64,000 nt of DNA from Megascapheus bottae (taxonomy: Eukaryota > Chordata > Mammalia > Rodentia > Geomyidae): contig JANJXV010000024.1 of NCBI GenBank assembly GCA_024803745.1, forward strand, positions 14,648,927-14,712,926. Direction: 5' to 3'. The first letter of the stretch is position 1, and every line of letters begins with the position of its first letter. The position numbers were made by a program, and so were the translations under genes. The notes beneath the pieces are model-generated. The model saw nothing but the letters and a program-made list of their open reading frames with translations. It did no database searches and had not been told where the DNA came from. This document shows, piece after piece, positions 1-10,340 of this stretch.

Positions 1-927
1 TCTGGCTTGCAAAGCCAGACACCAGCCCCCTCCCGGACTCCTCCATGTGGTGGCAATCAGAGTCCTGGCTCTGGACTCCTGGCTTTCATTAGCAACTAGC
101 TCAAATGAGGACATGCTTATTCCATTAGGAAGAAGAAGAAAAAAAGCCCCCTAAATTTATAAAACCAAACTCACCCTCCGAATGCCCTAAAGTAAAAAGG
201 ATGGAGGCTTTCTCTCAGCCACTCCTCTCCTTTTTCATACCCCTTTCCTGCTCAGTGGCCAAGCAGAGCCTGACCCTTTCTCTTACTGTCTTGTCTTCCA
301 GACTTCTCCTTCTGCCCTACCCCTTGGAGCAAGGTGGGTGGTTCAGCCCACCTCCAAGTCAGGCCTTGTACCATGCCTGTCCAAGGTCTAGCATCAGTAG
401 AACTAAGCACTCAACAGCTAGGAGGTATATTAGTATCTCCTAGAGCACCTGACCAGGACAAGGACAAAGCCTCCTGACCAGGACAGGGATTATTGATCAT
501 CAAAGTGACTAGGACTCTTCCAGCACTGTAGAATCCTACTCTTCCCTTCTACGTATCCAGTGAGTCATCTCAAGTGTTCTGGCACCCTGCCAGCCAGTGT
601 GTAGCACCCCTCCCTTGCCTCCTCATTGGATGGGGTGCCCCTTCCACCTCTAGAGACATTCTTCCCAGGCCCAAAGCCAGTTAGGAAATGTCCTTGTTTC
701 CCTGTATTTCCTGGTTTCTTCTCCCTTTCCTTCCTATCCACCTCCACTTTCGCCTTCCTGACCCTCTCCAATGTCTTGCTCAAATCACAAACGCAGCTGG
801 GGGTGGCCAGTGACAATTGTTTTAGCTTCTGGAAGAAAGGCTACTGCAATTTGGGGACAAGCACTATCACACCTCATTGTGTTGCCATTGATATGGAGGA
901 TGCAGACAAAGAAAATTAAGGATGGAA

Positions 928-1250
928 CAGGGCACATTTTATCCCAGCTATTTGGGAGGCAGAGTTTGAGACAACTGAGGAGGTCAGCCCAGGGAAAGAG
1001 TTAGGGACACTTGCATCCTAACCAACAAGCTGGGTGCAGAGGCATTCATTCCCAGCTAGACAAGAAGCCTCGGTGGGAAGATTGCTATGCTCAGAGGCCA
1101 GATCCAAGCAAAAATGCAAGACCCAGTCCAAAAAAATTCCCAAAGTAAAAAAGACTAAGGATGAGGCCCAAGTAGTCAAGTGCCTGTCTAGCACATAGTT
1201 CAGACCACAGTACCAAATAAATAAATACACAGACAGACAAATAAATATAT
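928..1250 (+). mobile_element. Degenerate dimeric B1/ID-type SINE
   Basis: The left part has atcccagctatttgggaggc and the right part tagtcaagtgcctgtctagc, the diverged B1 (7SL-derived) and ID (tRNA-like) modules. It ends in a (taaa)-rich tail. Two copies or one broken copy with an internal duplication (about 928-1010 and 1026-1250) are both possible. Confidence 0.65.
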
Positions 1251-2310
1251 CTGTTCAGGCATCTGTTTTGGGAAGGAGCTTTCCCTTTCTTGTTTTAGTT
1301 CAATCTTCTAATTCTACTCTGGCAGACAGCAGAAGCAAAAGCTTTGCTTATAGCCTGGGCCTAAGCGTCGACAGGGAGCATTCTATTCTGATATCTGTTG
1401 GGATTCCCAGCATTCTCAGAAGCCAGGTATGGAACAGGTGGATCATGGTTGCAGCCTTCTAACCAGCCAGGCAAGGATGACTTTGTTCTGAGGTGAGAGC
1501 CATCTCGTGACTGGGCTGTGGGTTTGGGAATTCACCTCTTGCTCACAGCAGTTGGATGGTCTGTGAGCATTTCTTTCTCCCAGCTCTGCATGCGTATCCC
1601 CCCCTCCTGGCCCCAGTCACTGATCTTTGTGTTTTATTTCCACCTGTTCTCTGATCTCTGACTCCCTGGTTGCCTCTCTTGACTCCCTTCCCAGTTTCTA
1701 TTGAAGCTTCTCATCCCTCCTTCTACTTCCTCTCCTCTTGTAGAGTAAAAAAGGCCTGGTAGATGATGTGAACTATATTGTAAAAACCTGCGTGTGAGCT
1801 CATGGGCCTGGAGAGAAAACAGGGAGCCAGTGAGGCCACAGGCAGCCATGCTGTGAAGAGATGGACAGGGCAATGTGAATCAGTAAACCCTTGTCCTGGC
1901 TCCCTCCTGTGTATCTGGCCCCATTCAGTCCCCAAGACTGGAGGGAGGCAGAGGCAGAACTCAGACAGGTCAAGGTCTGTCTGATTCCAAATCTATGCTC
2001 TGGAAGACAGAGCTCCACAGTCTTCTAGAAAAACTTCTGTGACCAAAAGAGGGAGTCTGGCCTTGACAGAGTCCATTATGTATTCCTTGGATGATACCCT
2101 CCACACTGGCTTCCCACCTACCTAGAATGTGGAGCTATCCTGGTGGGCTGACCTGTGATGGCCTTGCTGGCTAGGGCCCTTGATCCTGTCTGGGATCATA
2201 CCATGTAGCCAGCTCATGTGCCCATCACAAGTGGCTCAGCCCACCATAAGCTCTGGTGTGTGTGGGAAGTCTAGGGTGAGGGGGCATGGGAAAGTACCTG
2301 GTAGGGCCCA

Positions 2311-2347
2311 TGCTTGGGACAAAGCTTGGGACAAATGCTTGGGACAA
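2311..2347 (+). repeat. Three-copy 12-13 bp tandem repeat
   Basis: The unit gcttgggacaaa occurs three times head to tail (2312, 2324 and 2337 approximately), about 100-140 nt downstream of the e19 donor in the transcript. Function unknown. Confidence 0.8.
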
Positions 2348-2448
2348 AGGTGCCTCTTATGCCCTTTCACCATCCCCTCAACAGATCAGGGACAGCCAGG
2401 ACATTAGCCTGCTTGCCAGAGCCTCAGGAAAGCAGCAAGGGGGCTCAC

Positions 2449-2595
2449 CAGGGTCTTGTACTCAATCTGCTGCCTGATGAGCTTGTCCTCACTCAGGGAG
2501 TAGCGGGCCTCTCCGGTGATGGCGTCAATGGGGCCCTTCTCCATCTGCTGCTTGATGGCACAGAATAGGGAGAAGAGGGGCTCCCCAGCACACTC
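2449..2595 (-). CDS. PLXNA2: PLXNA2 exon e19: GAP block leading to the Rho-binding domain
   Basis: 147 nt, 49 codons (residues 917-965), phase 0 at both ends. The acceptor is cccttccag|GAGTGT and the donor is ACCCTG|gtgagc. It encodes [20 protein letters not shown], then [20 protein letters not shown] and RQQIEYKTL. The next exon, expected to begin the Rho-GTPase-binding domain (V-L-S-C type start in the family), is not found in 1-2448 and must lie to the left. Confidence 0.97.
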
Positions 2596-5053
2596 CTGGA
2601 AGGGAGAAGAAATGAGCTGGACGTGCTCTGGGATGGCAGGTGTACACAGCCACCCCGCTGTCCCCTGCTTCCCCAAAGGTCTTTCTCCTAGTGCCACCTG
2701 CTCCAATGCTCGTTTTTCTAGTTCGCTCTTCTATGAATCTCTGCCTCTCAGATTTGCATGTATCTTGGTCTTTGGACAGGGGGTTTCCCCATATTCTTCC
2801 CTCTCCTGACCCCAGCCCATTGCCGGCTTGCTCTTGGTCCCTGTCTCCCAGTCCCCATCCCTACACCATCCCGTTCTTTCAGAGTCCCAGCAGGAGGCAG
2901 AGGTTGATCATTTGTGCCTTGAGTTCCCTGGCAAGTAAGTTAATAATCAGAAGCCCATAGCTCAGTCCCCATTCTGGCTTATGTTCCATATCATGCTCTC
3001 TTCCACCCCTGGGACTTTTTTCAGCTTCTGTCAGCCTGGGTCTCAGAGATGGAAGAGGGCTGAAGGGCACTAATAAGTGAATTATTTTTAGCTTAAAATG
3101 AGAATTTAGCTTTGGAAGCCACGAAGGACCCTTTCAGAGATGCGTGGAGTCCTAACCTGGTAGAAATCAGCCATGGACACCCTGTCTCTGAAGTTACAAC
3201 TCAAGGTGGAGTGTCTCCTGAGACAGTAGATGGCCAAGGATAAAACCACTCCTTCTGCTTTAGACATGCCAGGCCCCAGGGATGGACCTGGCAGGCCGGA
3301 TTGACGGAAAGCTTCTGTCAGGGTGGGATAAACATGGAAGGCTCCAAAGAACCCCACAGTCCATCTTACCTTGAGGAACTTGTAGAGGAGGAAGGTGAAC
3401 CAATTGGTCAACATCTTCTCAGCCACAGACTCTGTCCTGTCACCAGCCACGGCAGGAACAAGTAGACAAAGATCAAGAAAGAAGCATTAGGTCAGAGCCC
3501 AGGATTGGCAGAGTAGGGGACAGGTATCTATCGCTGTCTTGTTGCTATGGGCCTCAGGTCAGATCTTGAGATCCACAGCACAGGAGAGTTTCTTGGTCAC
3601 CTAAACCATCCATATAGTCCCCTGCCCTTCGGGGCTTGAGCCACAGGTGGGATTTTCCTGGGCCTGTCTTAGAGCAGTGGGCCCCACAGCACTATGTGAG
3701 AATGACAGTTTTCCTCATCTGCACTGTCCAGCATGGCAGACACTCACCACACACAGTTAGTTACTGAGTACTTGGAAAGTAGCCCATGCATCTGAGGAAC
3801 TGAAGTTTCTCATCCCACTTGTGCTAACAAATTTAGATATAGATCATCTCTCAAGACTGGACACTCTTGATTAGTCAGTATGGCCTTAGGAAACTTTATG
3901 AAAGAAGAGAGTCAACTAGTATATAGAGGACAAGCATGACAGAAAGACCTGACAATCCAGATAGTAGCCATAACCCAAGCTAAGGAGTCCTATTACTAGC
4001 TACCAGAAAACTACAGGCCCCACACATCCCAGGAGGCAATGAAATAATCCTACTCCACACTAAGTTCCCATTATTTTGGAATCCTGCTTGAATCTAACAT
4101 GCATTTTTCATAGCACAACTAAAGCCTACTCAATATTTTGGAAGCAAAGACTTTCAAAAAACTTCTCTAAGCTTTCATTAAGAGAAAACTAATTACATCC
4201 AAACTTGTAATATGTGTATTACCAGCTCCAGAAATCAACCAGGAATCCAGTTATAGTTGCCAGACAATATTAAGAATTAAAATCCACAGACATCTGGACA
4301 GCCACTGGCACCAAGTGAAGTTAGGAGGGGAAAAAAAAAGAAGGAAAGCTTTTGAAAGGTGGGGGCAGCCAGGGGTGAGAAGAAAGAGAAGGAAGTAAAG
4401 AAGGGCAGATGCATCTGGGGGATTATGGGTCAAAGACAAAAGGGCAGATAGAGACCCAGAATGCAACCAGGAGACCACGCCGGGAAGCTGTTAGTGGGAA
4501 GCCTGGCAGGCAGCGTTAGTAACCCTAGAATTATGCCAGTGGGTGTCTGTGTGGTGAAAGTAAAACAAAAATCAAAACAATCTACCTTGCTGTTTTCAGA
4601 GCTGCAGGACGGCTCCTCTAAGCACCAGCCTTTTGTGGCTGTGCAGGTGAATAGATGCCGCTTCAGGAAGCAGCCTTAAGCAAACACTTGTAAAAGCCAG
4701 ATCTAAGCACTAGCTCTGCTTCAGACCCAGAAATCATGGGTGGAAGTTGTGGGAGGAACAGGGTGACAGAGGATGGAATGGTGTGGGCAGAGCTTCACAC
4801 AGGGCTTTCAATGAATTAAAATATCCTGGAGGAACCAGTCATTGGTTATTCCTACCCTTAACCCTAACTATTCAGGAGGCCGAGCCCTGAGGATCATGGT
4901 TTGAAGCCAGCTCAGATAGGAAAGTCGGTGAGACTCTTATCTCCAGTTATCTATTAAAAAGCTAAAATTAGAGCTGTGGCTCAAGAGGTAGAGCACCAAC
5001 TTTGAGCAAAAGAGTTAAGGACAGCATGTAGGCCTTGCGTTTAGGCACACTGC

Positions 5054-5111
<58 letters not shown>

Positions 5112-8100
5112 CCTGGAGGAGAAATAGCTCTTGTCCAGGGAGAAGGATGCTATAAGAGTACCTGTTTCACACAGAGCCTAAGCCATGGCATGAGTTGTGC
5201 CCACATTTACTTTGCAGGTTACAGCAGTGTGGGGGGGGAAGCATCCAGCTTCATGGAACAGTGAGTGGATCCTGAACCCCACTCAGAGGCGATAGTGAGG
5301 GCCAAGAGATAGTCACTGGGCTGGGGCCGTGTTGAGTCAGTCATCACTAAAAGACTCATTGGGTTCTTCTCCTTGTCTATTGTGCATGCCCATCACCTGG
5401 GTTCCTTGTTAAACAGCAGATTCTGATGCAGTGGGTCTAGGGTGGGGGTCCTGAGCTTTTACATTCCTTTTTTTTTTCACTGATTCTCCTCCTAATGGTT
5501 TCTGATCCTCTATAGCATCAGTGGAGTTTCTCTAGTAACAAACTAGAAATGATCCTGAAAGCATAGTCTTGCTTCTGCATTTCTAACAAGCCCCCAGATG
5601 CTGCCGGCAGGGTGAGGATATGGATGCCCTCCCAATTTCAGCTCTGACTTAGTTGAGGCCAAGAATAGTCTAGGTGACTTCATTAGCTTCCATTAGGGAA
5701 ATCCAGTCAGGGGTAAGGAAGTGGGGGAATGGGCAGGGCAGAAAGCAAAGCAGATCTAGAGATGCACAAAAACAACACGGTGATCCTAGGGCCATGACTG
5801 AGTTCTGCCTGTGATGGGCAGAACCTTGTAGATGCACTTGCATTAGCCCAGCCCCACCCCTCCAGGGTAGTCCCTTGCCCTTTGGGAGCATAGCTCTTCT
5901 CCCTGAAGCCTGCCTTTGCTTCCCATGGCTGGCACAGGGAGTTCTGGGAGCTCCCACCAGCCTCACCTCCGGAGCAGCAGCTTGGGGTGGTTCTTGCTCT
6001 CCAGGTTCTTGTCAATGAGGTCGGCCAGCAGCTGCTTGAGCACATCGGTGGCGTACTCCAGCTTGCTCTGCAGCACAGTCATGATGAGCGAGGCCACGTT
6101 GCCTCGATCACGCATGGAGAAGCTCCGCTGAGACTCCAGTGTGCGGATGAAGGACAGCAGGAACACCTTGTTGTTGATGAGCTGGGCGAAGAGCTTCAGG
6201 CCTTTTTCCACACGCTCCTGCCGGTAGCCTGGGACCTGTAGAGAAATCAGAGGCCCTGAGCATCCAGCAACCTCCACTCAGGATGGGCCAAGTCTCCCAG
6301 CCCACCTGTCACCCACAAGTCCAGCACAGCCCATCTGGCTAGGGCTTACCACGTTCTTCTCAGGATCTGGGCACTTCCCAGCCTCTATTTAACCTTGCTC
6401 ATCCTCATGACATGGGTCAGTACCTCCAGTTTAGAGAAGACTCAACTTAGAGAGAGCTACCCAAAGTTCCTCAGTGGCAATTCTGAGGCTTCTACCACCT
6501 CTGCTGGGATGGTAATGCAGAGCACTACATCCAGGGACGCATTCCCAGCTGCCAGGGTTGCTCCAGGAGGTCAGGCACTGTGGCTTGCATATTTTGCTGA
6601 GAGTCTCAAAGCTAGGGACTCTATAGATAGGCAAGTGTCCTGAAGCAGAATTCCTGGATTCCACATAGGTTCTGAATCGTTTGCTGGGCTACCTTGGGCA
6701 AGGCTCTATACTACTCTGGAGCCTAAATTTATTTATCCAAGGAAAGTGAAAGATGGAGCCTACCAGCCTATGAAGAATTCGCTCTCTGACTCTGGTAGCT
6801 GTGGATCTCCTCTGGGCCCTTGTGAAGACCCTGCTTCATCCAGTGAAGAAGGAGGAAGGTGTTTCTACCATCCTGCCTACAGAATCTGCAGTTTGGAATT
6901 TCTTGGTAGGGTACAGCATCTACTTGGCAGATATTTCTGCATCATCCCTGAGCTGGGTGTGCGGATACACTTCCAACACGAGGGAGAACGTGTACCGCAG
7001 CCCTGCTCACAGCAGTTGCACACTGGAGATTTCTAGAAACACAGCAGAAGTGGGGTGGATGGCGGATCTACACCCAATGGGAAGCCCCATAGCAATGGCG
7101 AGGAAAGACCTGGTGTTGCCCAAGTCAAGCTCACCATGCCTCACACAGCACCTGTGGGTCTGTGTAGCCTAGGCTTTGGATCAGAAAATGCAGAAACTCT
7201 GGTCCATGAAGGAGAACTCCATCACCTCTAGGGTCTACTGTCTGGCCTATAAACTGAGACAATAAGTGCTTGTGTCATAATGTTTTATGAACATTAACTA
7301 AGATAATACATGTAAAGCACCTGGCTCACACCATGCTCACTTAAACAGCGACAGATTTATCACCTGTTTCTCCAATTCAAGGACTGCTTTGCCTGTTAAT
7401 TTCCATGCTATCTAGTGCATGGTATGTTTTGTCTCAGAGGGTTGAGGGTAGAAGTTTCCTCTCCATGTCCTGATGAGAAGTTTCTGGAATAATTCCCCTT
7501 TGTAGCCTGTCACCCTTCCCCCAAGTCAGTGCCACGCTGAAAACAAGACTGTATTTATTACCAGATGGTTCTCCGCTTTAGCTAAAGTCCATGAGTATAA
7601 AACTGCCTAGTAAATTTTAATTGTAACCCAATATGTTAAAGTCTAGGAGCTGGTGATGGGTTATAGTTGGAAGTTATGATTGATGGCTTCAAGGAATGGT
7701 TCAAGAGTGGGATGGGGAAAGCCCAACTCCCACGTGTCTGGACTTACCCACTGGGCCACAAGAGAGAGAAATCTAGTGATCTGCTCTCCAGTATAGCAAG
7801 AGGACACCTCTCTCTTCACACTGACAGCTAGTGGTTAGGATTCCCCAAGGATAAAGGTGCTGAGAATGCCTGCTCTCAATGGATTCCTTTAGAATGTTTC
7901 CAAACTTAGAATGCCAAAAAAATGAAATATTTTGGTGGCAAGTACAAAACAGTAATGCTCACAAGATCCCTGGATTTCACATAGCTCCAAGGCTACTGTG
8001 GGAAAATTAAAGTTAATTTGCACCTATAAGTAGTTAAAAAGAAATTGCTGAAATTGAAGACATGTTCTGAGTATACACATAGAAAGGTCAGAAGCAGAAA

Positions 8101-8113
8101 TATATATAGGTAA

Positions 8114-8144
<31 letters not shown>

Positions 8145-8502
8145 CAACATCAATGGTCCCAAAGAGGAAGCATCCTAAATTACCATTTAAATAAGAAAAA
8201 TGTAGCATATCTAGCCTGAGGAACTTTAATGAGCCTTGAAAAAAGGAAGAAATTCTGATAGATGCTCCAACATGGATGAACCTGGGTAACATTCTGCCAA
8301 ATGAAATAAGTCAGACAAAATATTGTCATTCATTTGTATGAGGTCCCTGGAGTATTCCATGTCATAGATGTACAGCAGAAGGGTGGCTGCCAAGGACAAG
8401 GTGGAGGAGGTACCCACCTCAGTTTGGAGAGGTGGATGGTGCTAATGGCTACATACAATATGAATATACATAATGTTACTTGGCGCACACCAAGCAATAG
8501 AA

Positions 8503-8557
<55 letters not shown>

Positions 8558-10287
8558 CTGGAAAATGAGGCAGGATAGGCCAGAGCAGGATAGATGAGGC
8601 CATAGTTGGCTTCACTCAAGGAGAAATTAGGAGACATGAAGGGTGTCCAGAATCTCACTGGATTCTCTATTAGAATTACAATCTACTAGAACATGATTGT
8701 TGGAAGCAAGGCCGAGAGGAGTGCTGGAGATAGAAATGCTTGTATCTAGAGCCAGGCACCCACAACTCACTCTTGTAATCCTAGCTACTCAGAAATCCGA
8801 GATCTGAGGATTGCAGTTTGAAGCCAGCCTGCGCAGGAAGGCTCCTAAGACTCTTATCTCCAATTAACCACCAAACAAGCCAGAAGTGGAGATGTAGCTC
8901 AAGTGGCAGACTGCCAACCTTGAGTGAAAATGCTAAGGGACAGCAAGTATATAAGCTCTGAACTCAAGTCCCAGGAACAGCCAAGAAAGAAAGAGGAGGA
9001 AGAGAGGGGAAGGAAGGAAGGAAGGAAGGAAGGAAGGAAGGAAGGAAGGAAGGAAGGAAGGGAGGAAGGGAGGAAGGAAATGAAGGAACAATAGCCTGTT
9101 GCTGTTCAGAAGGGCAGTAAGATGGAATTGCTGGAATTCTGGTCCTGGCAAACAAGGCTGGCATGTACAGTGGAGCGATCTGTGCACTAAACTACTCTAG
9201 GTGTACCCATATATAAAAGGGTCTATGGGAGCAGTATAGTGTCCACATGCACAGCCTTCCCCCAGGTCTGTGCACTAAACTACTCTAGGTGTACCCATAT
9301 ATAAAAGGGTCTGTGGGAGCAGTATAGTGTCCACATGCACAGCCTTCCCCCAGGTCTGTGCACTAAACTACTCTAGGTGTACCCATATATAAAAGGGTCT
9401 GTGGGAGCAGTATAGTGTCCACATGCACAGCCTTCCCCCAGGTCTGTGCACTAAACTACTCTAGGTGTACCCATATATAAAAGGGTCTATGGGAGCAGTA
9501 TAGTGTCCACATGCACAGCCTTCCCCCAGGTCTGTGCACTAAACTACTCTAGGTGTACCCATATATAAAAGGGTCTATGGGAGCAGTATTGTGTCCACAT
9601 GCACAGCCTTCCCCCAGGTCTCCTGGGAAAATGAGACTTGTTAACTCTGCCAGTACCCTATGCATCTTTGGTTATGTCTCCAGCGAGGGTGGAGAATGAT
9701 CTGAAAGACTAGGAATCTGGGACAGAGGGAAGAGAATGAAGGAAGGTCATAAGACAAGAGGAATGAGCTCATATGATAGGACATGGTATGACTTCTAATG
9801 AGGGCCATAGAGTGGCCTAGGTAAACAATATAGGGTGAGAAGGTTATATCCACCAATAGAAACCATCTTGTGTGGAAGTGTGAATACTTGCCCAAAGTAT
9901 TCAGAAAGTATTAACAGAAAATCCAATTGACACAAAAAATATTTTAGAAAACCCAATACAATTGTAAAGTTACATCTTTGGAGTTGGGTTTAGCTAAGAA
10001 TTTGAACACTTGGTTAACACATGTGAGGTCCTAAGTTTGAACTATAATAAAAAGAAAAGTTACATCCTTTGAAAAATATCTGTGTTGACTAATAAAATGG
10101 AGGAATAACTTTACATGCTCAATTTAGTGCAATTCTTAGGGTGCCAACAAAGGAAGTGCAATTCCTCTCCCCAGGACTGAAATTTTCATTTTATTGCCAA
10201 CAGACACACAGACACCTCATGATTCACTCACTCGCCATTTCCTGCAAGTCTACTATGCCCAGTTTCCACTCAGCATGTCCTCTACAT

Positions 10288-10340
<53 letters not shown>

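Larger units (their letters stand above)
1..2448 (-). other. Intron downstream of e19 (partial)
   Basis: No exon of the plexin C-terminal half is recognisable in either strand. The contents I can name are a degenerate dimeric SINE (928-1250) and a short tandem triplication (2311-2347). The rest is unremarkable unique-looking DNA. Confidence 0.85.
3437..5966 (-). other. Intron e17-e18
   Basis: 2,530 bp. It holds a possible DNA-transposon relic (3715-3835), a dimeric SINE ending in (CA)27 (4851-5110) and a MER5-like relic (5375-5530). Confidence 0.8.

Noticed and set aside
1..2448. Search for the next plexin exon (start of the Rho-binding domain)
   Set aside because: No minus-strand frame bounded by splice signals matches the expected sequence, so the exon is taken to lie outside the window.
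5987..6241. Plus-strand open frame opposite e17
   Set aside because: It is the antisense shadow of a strongly conserved exon. Codon structure and splice sites support only the minus strand.
9185..9620. CRISPR-like array
   Set aside because: The 88-bp units are contiguous with no variable spacers, and this is a mammalian intron. It is a minisatellite.
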